Positions 5,692-12,808 are shown, counted from the first letter of the stretch. The stretch is 34,740 nucleotides of DNA from Duganella rivi (GCF_009857435.1 NZ_WWCK01000011.1:1-34740); one strand, 5' to 3'. Numbers and translations: made by a program. Notes: generated by a model from the sequence alone, not told the origin.

Positions 5692-8436
5692 ATGGCAGAC
5701 ATAAACAAACTGAAACGCCTTATCGACTTGCACGACCTGGCCGACCGCCTGGGCCTCAAGCGCGGACCAGGTGGAGAAAAGGCGCTGTACCACTCACCGC
5801 AACACCCGGACAAAAGCCCATCCCTCTCGATCTTCGTTGACCATCCCAAGAACGGGACCGGCTGGAAGGACCACAGCCAGGAAGGCGTGGGCGGCTCTTG
5901 CATCGACCTGGTTATGCTCAAGTTCGGCATGTCGGCCAGCGAGGCAATGAAGTGGTTGCACGAGTCCTACGCCATTCCATTCGACAAACCAGAACAGCCC
6001 CAGGAGCAGCGCCCTAAAAGTACCCTCGATTTCATCGCTGAAAAATGCGTCAACGGCCGGGAGAAGGCGCGCGAGTATCTGAAAGGCCGAGGTATCAGCG
6101 ATGCCGCGATCGATGCCGGCATGAAGGCCAAGACGATCGGCTACAACGACTGGACCAGCACGGCTATCAGCGAGGGTAATGTGGGGTTCGGCGGTCCTGC
6201 TGCAGCCTTCCTCGTCCGCGATCCTGATACGCTGCAAGTGGTAGGCGTCGATATGCGTTTCTTCGATCCTGAGCGCAACGGGAAAGTAAAGACCCAAAGC
6301 CACGGCACGAAGGACGGCATAGGCTGGACCGTGGACTGGCGCAAGCTGCAACGCGCCGAGCGCGTCTACATCGTAGAAAGCTCGATCAACGCCCTATCGA
6401 TCGACTCTTGCAATATCCCGAAGGCGGCCAGCTTTGCTATTCGCGGAATCGGCAATGCTGAGCTGATCGACTTCGCTTTCCTCAAGGGTAAACAGGTCAT
6501 CATTTGCATGGACAATGACGAGCCATTCCCCGATGGCCACCACCAGGCCGGCCGCCGTCCTGGCCCCGAAGCCGCGTGGGCGCTTTACGACCGCCTTACA
6601 GCCATGAACATCAGCGCCGTGATCGTTGACCAGACTGAATGGAAGAACAGCGACGGCGAGAACATCAACGACGCCAACGACGTGCTGGACGAGCTGGGCG
6701 TCGACGCGCTGCGCAAGTTCCTGGACGTGTTTGAACCGTGGCTGATCGCCGGCCAGGTTGGCGACGCCACCAGGAAGGGCAAGCCGCGCGTCTACCTGCC
6801 GGCGCATGACTTCGCCCAATACTGGAAATTCCGCACCCGCCTGGATTTCACCAGTTACATCGGCCGCATGACCAAGAACGACGAAACCGGCGAAGAAACG
6901 CCGGTTCTGCAAGACCTGGCCGGCTTCCGCATCGCATCGCTGAGCCGGGTTTCCGTCGCCAGCGCTACGGCCACCATGACCGGCGACAAGGACCAATCCC
7001 CAAGCGTCTACTTTGCCGTGACGGTGCAGACCCCGCGCCACGGCGCGCAGCTCACCCGCAAGGTGCTGCTTGACGACCAGCTCCACAACACGCAGCAATG
7101 GTCGAAGTTCGGCCCGATCTGGAAGCCGGCCGAGTTCTCGCGTATGGTCAACATCCTGGAACGTACCGCGCACATCGGCGCGCGCAACGCGGCGAACTAC
7201 GTGGGCCTGGCCTGGCGCGATGGCGAGCTGATCGTCAACGAAGGGCCGGACTGCTATTTCACCGAGGGAGAGAAGCAATGCCCCTACTACAACCTCACAT
7301 TCCCGTCAGGACCGGTCCAGGACGCGGCGAAAGTGATCCGGGCATACCAGACCACCTTTACCAACAACGCCGCCTCTACGGCCCTCGTATGGGCCTTGGG
7401 CGGCCATATGAAAACGCTGCTTGGATTCTGGCCCCACATGACCCTCCAGGCTGACAAAAGCTCCGGTAAGTCCACCCTGATTAAGCGCCTGGAGCGCACC
7501 ATCAATTTCACGATGTTTTCCGGCCAGTCGCTGCAAACCGAATTCCGCCTGTTGACCAGCATCAGCCACACCAGCCACCCGGTAGGATGGGAAGAGCTGA
7601 GCGCCCGCCGGCAAGACGTGATCGACAAGGCCGTGGGCCTCCTGCAAGAAAATTACCAATACACCGTGACCAAGCGTGGCGCGGAAATGACCGAGTACCT
7701 GTTGTCCGCGCCGGTCATGCTCGCCGGCGAGGACGTGCCGGTGCGTAGCCTCCTGGGCAAGATCGTGCGTACCACCTTGACCGGGAAAAAAGGACCGCTG
7801 ATGCCGGAAGACCTGCCGCGCTTCCCTGTGCGCCAGTGGCTGCAATTCCTGGCCGGCCTGAACAAGATGGACGTGGTAGCGAAGTACGCCGAGCTGCGCG
7901 ACCACTGCCTGGCGAAAAGCCGCGCCGGCGGCAGCGACGAGGGCGCGAAGCGTATGGCCGGCAACTACGCGGCCGTCATGCTGGCTTGGCGCTACCTGGC
8001 CGAGTTCGCCGGCATGGACTACCGCGAGGGCGACTTCGGGCAAGACCTCCTGAAAGAGATGAATTCCCACCTGTCCGAGTCCAGCGCCGACCGCTCGCCG
8101 TGGGTTTGGATCATGGAAACCGTGCTGTCTGAGATCGACGCCGGCAGCTTCAAGCACCCGTACAAGTTCGACAATATCGATGGTAGCGATGTCCTGTTGA
8201 TCCGTACCGGCCACATCATGGACCACATCGCGCACTCAAGCCATTTGCGCGACAAGTGGAACAGCTTGCCAGTCAAGACGCCGGCCGTGTTCAAACGCCA
8301 GCTTGAGCAAGCCGAGGTGATCGTCGGCGGCGAGGTGGAGCGCACCATTTTGACCAGGCGCGTAGGCCACCTGACGGCGCTGTCCCTGGAAGTCCTGGGC
8401 AAGTTCGGCCTGTCCGTATCGATTCGCAAAGACTGA
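5692..8436 (+). CDS. Primase with TOPRIM and P-loop ATPase (helicase-like) domains
   Basis: A 914-residue replication protein starting at ATG 5692, with AAGGA eleven bases upstream. Residues 1-95 resemble the CHC2 primase zinc-binding domain (YHSPQHPDKSPSLSIF... GGSCIDLVML), but the first Cys of the usual CPFH is replaced by Ser. A TOPRIM domain spans about 220-300, with VYIVESSINAL and the acidic CMDNDEP. The C-terminal half carries a Walker A, ADKSSGKSTL, at about 586-595 and a Walker-B-like GWEEL near 630. The plan resembles primase-helicases such as satellite P4 alpha and many plasmid primases. It takes the place of the rolling-circle gene A of P2, and with the Rep at 13143 points to theta-type plasmid replication. 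Confidence 0.85.
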   Translation: MADINKLKRLIDLHDLADRLGLKRGPGGEKALYHSPQHPDKSPSLSIFVDHPKNGTGWKDHSQEGVGGSCIDLVMLKFGMSASEAMKWLHESYAIPFDKPEQPQEQRPKSTLDFIAEKCVNGREKAREYLKGRGISDAAIDAGMKAKTIGYNDWTSTAISEGNVGFGGPAAAFLVRDPDTLQVVGVDMRFFDPERNGKVKTQSHGTKDGIGWTVDWRKLQRAERVYIVESSINALSIDSCNIPKAASFAIRGIGNAELIDFAFLKGKQVIICMDNDEPFPDGHHQAGRRPGPEAAWALYDRLTAMNISAVIVDQTEWKNSDGENINDANDVLDELGVDALRKFLDVFEPWLIAGQVGDATRKGKPRVYLPAHDFAQYWKFRTRLDFTSYIGRMTKNDETGEETPVLQDLAGFRIASLSRVSVASATATMTGDKDQSPSVYFAVTVQTPRHGAQLTRKVLLDDQLHNTQQWSKFGPIWKPAEFSRMVNILERTAHIGARNAANYVGLAWRDGELIVNEGPDCYFTEGEKQCPYYNLTFPSGPVQDAAKVIRAYQTTFTNNAASTALVWALGGHMKTLLGFWPHMTLQADKSSGKSTLIKRLERTINFTMFSGQSLQTEFRLLTSISHTSHPVGWEELSARRQDVIDKAVGLLQENYQYTVTKRGAEMTEYLLSAPVMLAGEDVPVRSLLGKIVRTTLTGKKGPLMPEDLPRFPVRQWLQFLAGLNKMDVVAKYAELRDHCLAKSRAGGSDEGAKRMAGNYAAVMLAWRYLAEFAGMDYREGDFGQDLLKEMNSHLSESSADRSPWVWIMETVLSEIDAGSFKHPYKFDNIDGSDVLLIRTGHIMDHIAHSSHLRDKWNSLPVKTPAVFKRQLEQAEVIVGGEVERTILTRRVGHLTALSLEVLGKFGLSVSIRKD

Positions 8437-8447
8437 GCGGGGAAACG

Positions 8448-8708
8448 ATGACCGAGCAAACCCGCTGCATCATGTGCAAACATTTCACCCTGCGGCCGCG
8501 CACCAGGACCGGCAGCAACGAGCCATTGCGCGAGCAGGACCGCCAGTACAGCAAAACGGGCCTGGGCCGCTGTGCGCACACCCAGGAAAGCTACCGCTGG
8601 CACTCGGCCGAGTGTCCCAGGGAATGCGCCAAGGCCGTGCCGATCGACGCCGACCAGGTACAGGCCCGCCGCGCCTACATCGCCAATATCGCATTGGTAT
8701 CAACATAG
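8448..8708 (+). CDS. Small cysteine-rich protein
   Basis: An 86-residue protein with C7-x2-C10 and a second cluster C42, C56 and C60 plus histidines at 12, 44 and 52, probably a structural zinc site. It begins MTEQTRCIMCKHFTLRP. It starts 11 bases after the primase stop with GGGGAAACG upstream, so it is the last gene of the early operon. Similar short Cys proteins follow primase genes in other phages, but I know no function. Its final codons run into a TTGATATC-type motif region. Confidence 0.7.
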   Translation: MTEQTRCIMCKHFTLRPRTRTGSNEPLREQDRQYSKTGLGRCAHTQESYRWHSAECPRECAKAVPIDADQVQARRAYIANIALVST

Positions 8709-8747
8709 TAGCGATTGCCGTTATCTTGATAGCGTGTTGATATCGAA
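8698..8747. promoter_or_regulatory. TTGATATC-type sites, partition region left edge
   Basis: Three related motifs are clustered: GTATCAACAT (8698-8707), TTGATA (8727-8732) and TTGATATCGA (8738-8747). They match the palindromes in front of the leftward cassette genes at 9457, 10292 and 11025. No gene starts here on either strand, so these copies are better candidates for centromere-like (parS) binding than for a promoter operator. Confidence 0.45.
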
Positions 8748-8767
8748 GCGATAGCAGCATGATAGAA

Positions 8768-8823
8768 AAAGGGCCGTCCCGGAGGTGACGGCCCTTTCAT
8801 TTCCACGCCGCACTCCTGCGGCG
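8768..8823. terminator. Two-hairpin bidirectional terminator
   Basis: AAAGGGCCGTC (8768-8778) pairs with GACGGCCCTTT (8787-8797), with A and T runs at its two ends. A second hairpin, CGCCGCA (8806-8812) and TGCGGCG (8817-8823), follows. They separate the rightward early operon from the convergent leftward cassette and can serve both. Confidence 0.85.
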
Positions 8824-8833
8824 CTGTCTCCTT

Positions 8834-9121
8834 CTAGGTATTGAGTTGGTCCAGTTTAGCGACTTCGTCCAGTACCCAATTTTGATATTCCTCAACCATA
8901 GCGCGGGTTTTGACCAGGCCTTCGTCGCTGCCATCATCGTGTATCGCTTGAAGCACCGTGGTCATGCCCAGCGCTTGCGATCGGAAGTTTTGTAGGATCG
9001 CGCGCCGGCGTTCCATAAAATGGATTTTCAAATCGTCACGCATCGGCACCTTCATATCCAGGATGTCGCGGTTGGTCTGGATCATAACGGCCAGCTCTTC
9101 CGGCTTGATCGATATTGCCAT
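8834..9121 (-). CDS. Small helical protein at the end of the partition cassette
   Basis: A 95-residue leftward protein, probably all-helical (MAISIKPEELAVMIQTNRDILDMK... EEYQNWVLDEVAKLDQLNT). I do not recognise a family. AGGGGGAAGC directly precedes the ATG at 9121, and the gene starts eight bases after the RHH gene stop, so the two are cotranscribed. Position suggests an accessory of partition or copy control; no motif supports a more exact role. Confidence 0.65.
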   Translation of the reverse strand: MAISIKPEELAVMIQTNRDILDMKVPMRDDLKIHFMERRRAILQNFRSQALGMTTVLQAIHDDGSDEGLVKTRAMVEEYQNWVLDEVAKLDQLNT

Positions 9122-9129
9122 GCTTCCCC

Positions 9130-9423
9130 CTATCGGTTTGCTTCGCGTTCTTCGGCCGCGACGAACCGCGACACCGCCAGGGCGAAGCCGGCCGCGCGGC
9201 TCAAGCCCAGCGCCTTCGCCTTCTTGTCCAGCTCGGCCAGCAGCTTCGCATCGATCGTCAGGCTGATAGGCTTCTTGCGGCCACCGTCCACCACTGGCGC
9301 CGTAGTGCGCGCATGCGCGCCGGCGTCAGGAGCGGCGGCGATCTTCGCTTGTACGTCCGCTTCGGTCACGCCTGGTTTCAAGGTAATGCCGCCGCCTGGT
9401 TTTGCCGTCATGTTTGATTTCAT
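9130..9423 (-). CDS. Ribbon-helix-helix protein, probable centromere-binding partner of ParA
   Basis: A 97-residue protein with a disordered N-terminal half rich in Ala, Gly and Pro and a C-terminal ribbon-helix-helix domain (KKPISLTIDAKLLAELDKKAKALGLSRAAGFALAVSRF). A flexible arm before an RHH domain, directly downstream of a short ParA, is the layout of type Ib partition systems (ParG-like). The arm would stimulate ParA ATP hydrolysis, and the RHH would bind the centromere and autoregulate. ATG 9423 is chosen because GAGAGG lies seven bases upstream. The perfect palindrome CTTGATATCAAG lies upstream of this gene, between it and parA. Function is inferred from fold and context. Confidence 0.72.
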   Translation of the reverse strand: MKSNMTAKPGGGITLKPGVTEADVQAKIAAAPDAGAHARTTAPVVDGGRKKPISLTIDAKLLAELDKKAKALGLSRAAGFALAVSRFVAAEEREANR

Positions 9424-9438
9424 ATTAATACCTCTCTA

Positions 9439-9468
9439 ATACTGTGTTGATCTTATCTTGATATCAAG
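9439..9468 (-). promoter_or_regulatory. Palindromic operator before the RHH gene
   Basis: CTTGATATCAAG at 9457-9468 is a perfect 12-bp palindrome. Read leftward its TTGATA could be a -35, with CAGTAT as a weak -10 seventeen bases on (9439-9444). A further GTTGAT half-site is at 9446-9451. The layout matches the two stronger promoters at 10273-10301 and 11010-11042. Confidence 0.55.
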
Positions 9469-9479
9469 GTGATGTTAGG

Positions 9480-10238
9480 TTAATCGACGGCGACCACATC
9501 ACCCGGTTTCAGCTTGTCACTGGCAACGATGCGGCCGGCGGGGTGTTCCTCGTCAGGCACCAGGCGAACGTAAGCCGGCACATGCTCGCCGTTCGCTGTT
9601 GCCACCGCTTGCTCCACCAGCAGATCGATTTCTAACTTCGCCTCTGGCGGTGCGCCCTTGTATTCCGCGATGTAGCGGCCCTGGGCGCTGGCGTGAGAAA
9701 TCGCCTTGCGATCGCCCAGGCGGGCCGTGATGACCGGGAAACCAGATTCGTACACCGTCGCTATCGCGGCGTAGTTATCGCCCTCCTGGCCGGCCGGATC
9801 GGCTTTGTTCAGGAACGCAATGACCTTGAAATCTTTCACGCCCAGCATTTCACGCAGCAGCTTGACGGTGTTCTCAAAGGCCCAAACCTCATACGAGCGG
9901 GGAGCAAAAGGAAACAGTACAACATCGCAGAGCGTCAGCGCCGCACGCATGGCCCCGTTGTCATTCGCCGCCACGTCGATAACGACATCATCGAACTGGC
10001 CGGCTTTCAACAGGACTTGCGCACGCAGCGACGGACCATCCGGCAGCGGCGTAGCCTCGATGCCTGGCAAGCCGGCTTCAATGCGCGCGGTCAGGGACAA
10101 GAACAGGTGTTTCTGTTCATCGTCGCCATCGACGCCCCAGGCGCGGCGGCCCATGCGAGCCAGGCCGGTAATCAGTTGCGTGGACGTGGTGGACTTGCCA
10201 GCGCCGCCTTTTTTGTTCACTACCGCGTAAATTGCCAT
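9480..10238 (-). CDS. parA: ParA-type partition ATPase
   Basis: A 252-residue deviant Walker ATPase of the ParA/MinD family. The P-loop is KKGGAGKST at residues 9-17, with the signature first Lys. Walker A' is GVDGDDEQ near residue 36, and the Walker B strand is DDVVIDVAAND near residue 83. It has no N-terminal DNA-binding domain, which fits short type Ib ParA proteins that work with an RHH partner. Such proteins move and segregate low-copy plasmids along the nucleoid. AGGAAA lies nine bases before the ATG. The promoter TTGATA-17-TACAAT upstream overlaps a palindrome. In a phage genome this gene argues for extrachromosomal prophage maintenance. Confidence 0.93.
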   Translation of the reverse strand: MAIYAVVNKKGGAGKSTTSTQLITGLARMGRRAWGVDGDDEQKHLFLSLTARIEAGLPGIEATPLPDGPSLRAQVLLKAGQFDDVVIDVAANDNGAMRAALTLCDVVLFPFAPRSYEVWAFENTVKLLREMLGVKDFKVIAFLNKADPAGQEGDNYAAIATVYESGFPVITARLGDRKAISHASAQGRYIAEYKGAPPEAKLEIDLLVEQAVATANGEHVPAYVRLVPDEEHPAGRIVASDKLKPGDVVAVD

Positions 10239-10272
10239 GATATTTATTTCCTATTAAAAATATAGCTGTTCG

Positions 10273-10307
10273 ATTGTATGGTAATACTTATTTGATATCA
10301 ACTTGAT
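10273..10307 (-). promoter_or_regulatory. parA promoter with embedded palindromic operator
   Basis: Read leftward, TTGATA (10301-10296) is followed after exactly 17 bases by TACAAT (10278-10273), a strong sigma70-type promoter. The -35 is half of the palindrome TTGATATCAA (10292-10301), and another CTTGAT half-site is adjacent at 10302-10307. Binding of a dimer here would occlude RNA polymerase. Confidence 0.75.
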
Positions 10308-10321
10308 GGTGTAACGCCGTG

Positions 10322-10684
10322 TTACTGCGACGCTTTCGGCGTATGGTCTTCTAGTGTTTTAAGCAACGCTTCTTGCTCAAGTATCGCATCAACGATCGCA
10401 TGACGGACGTGCATAACTTCGCCTGGCGTGCCGTTGCCATTCTTGACCAGGCGAGCCACATGCGCGGCGTTCTCCAGGTCGAACCGCGTAGCCTGGTGCG
10501 GATCGGCGGTGCGCGGGTTGATCGCCTCGCCGTCCTCGATGTCGAAGGCCAGCGGCAAGCCTTCAACCACCACCACATAGGCTTGCGCCAGCACCACGCC
10601 GCGCAGCGCCTCGCCGGCACGCTGATAGCGGGCGATTGCTTCGCGGGTTTCCTTGAGTACAGCGGTCCAGTCGTTCATGTTCAT
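10322..10684 (-). CDS. Protein of unknown function in the partition cassette
   Basis: A 120-residue protein with a helical N-terminus (WTAVLKETREAIARYQRAGEALRGVV), a central beta-rich part (AYVVVVEGLPLAFDIEDGEAINPR) and a helical acidic C-terminus. I do not recognise it. GAGGGGGAAAC precedes ATG 10684; an ATG at 10678 is a second option. It lies between parA and the 72-residue gene upstream. It has no visible promoter of its own between 10685 and 10757, only two hairpins, so it is probably read from the promoter at 11010-11042. Confidence 0.65.
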   Translation of the reverse strand: MNMNDWTAVLKETREAIARYQRAGEALRGVVLAQAYVVVVEGLPLAFDIEDGEAINPRTADPHQATRFDLENAAHVARLVKNGNGTPGEVMHVRHAIVDAILEQEALLKTLEDHTPKASQ

Positions 10685-10700
10685 GTTTCCCCCTCATAGC

Positions 10701-10759
10701 GCCCGCTGTGGCGGGCTGGTTGATTCCGGTAAGCCCGCCACCTGGCGAGCTGGCGGGTT
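10701..10759 (-). terminator. Two hairpins between cassette genes
   Basis: AGCCCGCCA (10732-10740) pairs with TGGCGGGTT (10751-10759), overlapping the stop codon of the upstream gene. GCCCGC (10701-10706) pairs with GCGGGC (10711-10716). Neither has a clear U tract on the leftward strand. They may attenuate transcription or stabilise the upstream mRNA end. Confidence 0.5.
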
Positions 10760-10976
10760 AGAAAAAGTAGTACGCGACGTTGCCGCATTCCTCGTCCTGG
10801 TCTTCGCTGTCGAAGCGCACACCAGGAACGGCGGCCATGATCGCCTTGGCCTTGGCAAAGGCCGCCGCACCGTCCACCAGTACCGAGAACATGCCGGCGT
10901 TGATGAACGTGATTTCAGCGGTCACACCGTCTTTTTTCAGCGCGGCGGCCATGCGTTCCTGGATGAGATTCAACAT
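10758..10976 (-). CDS. Small protein of unknown function, first gene of the leftward cassette
   Basis: A 72-residue protein, MLNLIQERMAAALKKDG then INAGMFSVLVDGAAAFAKAKAIMAAVPGVRFDSEDQDEECGNVAYYFF. The pattern looks like a small alpha-beta fold with a hydrophobic C-terminal end. AAGGGAAAACA precedes the ATG. A strong promoter, TTGATA-17-TACTAT, lies upstream inside an 18-bp palindrome. The same control motif as parA suggests one regulon. I can assign no function. Confidence 0.62.
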   Translation of the reverse strand: MLNLIQERMAAALKKDGVTAEITFINAGMFSVLVDGAAAFAKAKAIMAAVPGVRFDSEDQDEECGNVAYYFF

Positions 10977-11009
10977 TGTTTTCCCTTAAAAGTTCATGCG
11001 ACAGACTCA

Positions 11010-11042
11010 ATAGTATCTTAATCTCATGTTGATATCAACATG
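11010..11042 (-). promoter_or_regulatory. Promoter inside a perfect 18-bp palindrome
   Basis: CATGTTGATATCAACATG at 11025-11042 is a perfect palindrome. Read leftward its TTGATA (11038-11033) is a -35 with exactly 17 bases to TACTAT (11015-11010). This repeats the architecture of the parA promoter. It drives the 10758-10976 gene and perhaps the one after it. Confidence 0.72.
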
Positions 11043-11060
11043 ATGTATAAATAATTGTGG

Positions 11061-11099
11061 TTTGATTGCATCTTGATGTTAATACCAACTTGATATATA
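11061..11099. promoter_or_regulatory. Additional half-sites upstream of the cassette
   Basis: TTGATT (11062-11067), TTGATG (11073-11078) and CTTGATATA (11089-11097) continue the same motif family next to the 18-bp palindrome, in AT-rich DNA. Read rightward, TTGATG followed by TATATA at 11094-11099 could be a promoter for the possible open frame at 11103. The cluster is also a candidate centromere. Confidence 0.4.
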
Positions 11100-11102
11100 C
11101 GG

Positions 11103-11495
11103 GTGCGCGACGCCGGCGGCCGCAGACCTGGCCACCCGGATCTGCCCTCGATCGGCGCTCGATGCCGAGGCGGGCTGCAGGAAGCGCCGGCGGCCGCCGA
11201 CCTGGTGCGCGATCCAGGACACCGGCCGGCCTCGATCGGCGCTCGATGCCGAGGCCGGCTGCAGCGCCAGGCCGGCCGCTACCTGGTGCGCGTCATGCCG
11301 GCGGCCGCCGGCGCGATCGCGGCCGCCGAGCAGCTGGTCGACCAGGTGTTTGCGGGCCTCGATCGGGACCAGGCGACGCCGGCCAGGCCGGAAAAGCCGG
11401 CCGGAAAGAGCCAGGGTAGGGCGACAGTCCCGGCGCTGTCGATACGGCACAGGGAAAACCGTGCGGCCGTGGATTTGCTGCTGATTTTGAGCTAA
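11103..11495 (+). other. Possible open frame or gene remnant with an internal duplication
   Basis: An open frame from GTG 11103 would encode 130 residues. Its codon third positions are strongly G/C in 11290-11410 (…AAEQLVDQVFAGLDRD…), as in real genes of this genome. Its first half consists of two copies of a 28-residue unit containing SIGARCRG and LQ, arising from the 84-bp duplication. No ribosome site is visible and I recognise no family. It may be a degraded C-terminal gene fragment, a repeat-rich non-coding region, or a short real gene driven from the sites at 11061-11099. Confidence 0.25.
11146..11264. repeat. 84-bp spaced direct repeat
   Basis: The 35 bases 11146-11180 recur at 11230-11264 with one mismatch. 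The unit contains CTCGATCGGCGCTCGATGCC followed by GAGGC and GGCTGCAG. Surrounding GGCGGCCGC and ACCTGGTGCGCG segments also recur with imperfect spacing through 11110-11310. Confidence 0.85.
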
Positions 11496-12420
11496 GTATC
11501 TGATTTATATAGAAACAGCATCCCCGGATGACTGCCGTTTTTCCCCGGATCGGCCCACTTTGTCCACGCCGCCACTTTCCGCCCCTTTACCTCTCTCTCT
11601 CTCTAAATCATTGAAAAGAAAGAAGAAAAGACAAGCAGGGAAGAAAGGAAGTGCGCGCGCCCATCCACAGGCCAAAGGCGTTTTTCCCCCTGTTTTTCCC
11701 CCTGCCTATTTTTTAATCCCCCGATTCCAGGGCTTCCCCCGGATTTTTCCGGGGATCGTGGGGGATAAATTTTCTCGACAAATCAAGCAGTTACATGCTA
11801 AAGCGACCTCATTCCACCGATCCACGGCCCGCGCTGCCTATGGTCCCGCCACGGCGTAACGACTCTTTCTTTCCCGGCTCGCCTTTCTCGCCCCTCCAAA
11901 ACGCATCAAAACCGCCTCTAACGTGCGTCATGTTGCGTCGGGCATTTACCCCTGATTTCGGCCGAAAGCCGCACCAGGGGCCGCTATAGCCCTGCTGCTG
12001 GCTGCATCAAAAAGGGGGTATCAAGCACAAGAGGCTCGCGGGCGGGAGGGTTCGGCAACCGCAAGCTAACCGCGTCCCTGGTACGCCTCCCAGGCCATAG
12101 GAGGCCCGTAGCGCCGTTTTCAGCCTTGGGACGTGAAAAGGGGCGGCCGCACACCAAAAACGCGCCACAGGCCCGGAGAACGCGCCCCAGGGGCATCGCC
12201 GGCGGCCCGGAACATGAACAACTTGCGGCCCTGGCCGTAGGGTTGCGCCAACAAAGGAACCCGCCGGCCCTATCGGCCAGCGGGCGGCGCTGGTCTGCCG
12301 GCCTTCCTGGCCGCTGGCCGCAACCAGGCCGCCGGCCAGTCCTGGCGCGCGCCTTGGCCGGCGGCTTGCCGCCTGTCCAACTTCGCCGCCTTCGCGCCGA
12401 AGCCGGCCAGGATGCGTTAA
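11496..12420. other. Non-coding region with C-rich and T-rich repeats
   Basis: I see no convincing gene here. It holds repeated CCCCGGAT motifs near 11523, 11545 and 11739, with an inverted copy as CCGGGGATC at 11751. A tandem 12-mer GTTTTTCCCCCT occurs at 11681-11692 and 11693-11704. There is a CT tract near 11590-11605 and a following GA-rich strand. From 12000 it is GC-rich with many short GGCCGG-type inverted repeats. A frame at 12126-12428 opens with TTG but has no ribosome site. Composition and repeats suggest replication or packaging sequence, not genes. Confidence 0.5.
11681..11704 (+). repeat. Tandem 12-mer GTTTTTCCCCCT x2
   Basis: Two exact head-to-tail copies (11681-11692 and 11693-11704), followed by an interrupted T/C-rich run to 11722. 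Short tandem T/C-rich repeats are common in replication origins and packaging sites; which applies here is not determined. Confidence 0.8.
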
Positions 12421-12422
12421 AC

Positions 12423-12473
12423 GAGTGAGCGGGGAGTACGGAAAGAATGAAGAAACCCCGGTGCGCTGACGGC
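12423..12473 (+). other. Candidate cos (packaging) region
   Basis: P2-like phages cut at a cos site just outside the 3' end of Q. In this stretch I see GAGTGAGCGGGGA followed by TGCGCTGACGGCC. From memory the left end of P2 reads GGCGAGGCGGGGAAAGC and then GCGCGCTGACGG, in the same orientation relative to Q. The shared GCGGGGA and GCGCTGACGG words suggest a diverged cos, but spacing differs. This is a weak resemblance, to be tested by end mapping. Confidence 0.22.
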
Positions 12474-12606
12474 CGCCGGCGCGAAGTCGGCCGCCGTCCT
12501 GCAAGCCTGGGGTTATGGGCGCGTGAATGACTAGCGCCGAGCTGGCCGCCGCGTCCCGAGAGGGCGCGGGGTTTCGGGCAGCGTGAACGGGGCGCAGGGT
12601 CCGCAG

Positions 12607-12674
12607 CCCGCGCGGGGTTTGCGCGGGTGAGCCGGTAGGAGCCGGCCCGGTAGGGCTTGGCCGCTTGCGGCCAA
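12607..12674. repeat. Two GC-rich hairpins
   Basis: CCCGCGC (12607-12613) pairs with GCGCGGG (12621-12627). TTGGCCGC (12657-12664) and GCGGCCAA (12667-12674) form a second, near-perfect palindrome. They lie between the cos candidate and the Rep origin. They may be structural elements of a replication or packaging site or belong to an untranslated RNA. Confidence 0.5.
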
Positions 12675-12737
12675 CTCCGTAGCCCGGCGAAGACCTGTGC
12701 AACCGTGTGTTGGCGTAAGCGTCACCCTTGTTGAGTT

Positions 12738-12808
12738 TTCCTTGTGCGCGCAGCGCAGTCTGGTTTTGCTTTTCCCAGTCTTCCTTGTGCGCCCAAAGGG
12801 CGCAGTCT
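12738..12808 (+). repeat. Duplicated hairpin unit TTCCTTGTGCGC...GCGCAGTCT
   Basis: Copy one is 12738-12761 and copy two is 12781-12808. Each starts TTCCTTGTGCGC and ends GCGCAGTCT, so each forms a TGCGC/GCGCA hairpin. The second has a longer stem, TGCGCCC AAA GGGCGCA. The spacing between copy starts is 43 bp. Compensated stem length with conserved flanks suggests that the structure matters. Confidence 0.75.

Noticed and set aside
11560..11859. Open frame of 99 codons in the repeat region
   Set aside because: Low-complexity Pro/Lys/Phe composition follows the CT and T/C repeats. No start with a ribosome site.
12126..12428. Open frame of 100 codons (TTG start) rich in Arg, Gly and Ala
   Set aside because: No ribosome site, composition driven by GGCC repeats and no family recognised. 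Only comparison with relatives could revive it.
12699..12730. CAAC/GTTG inverted repeat followed by GTAAGCGTCACCCTT, recalling a MOBQ-type oriT nick region
   Set aside because: The stem is only 4 bp, the nick-site resemblance is partial and no relaxase gene is present. Kept only as a weak lead.
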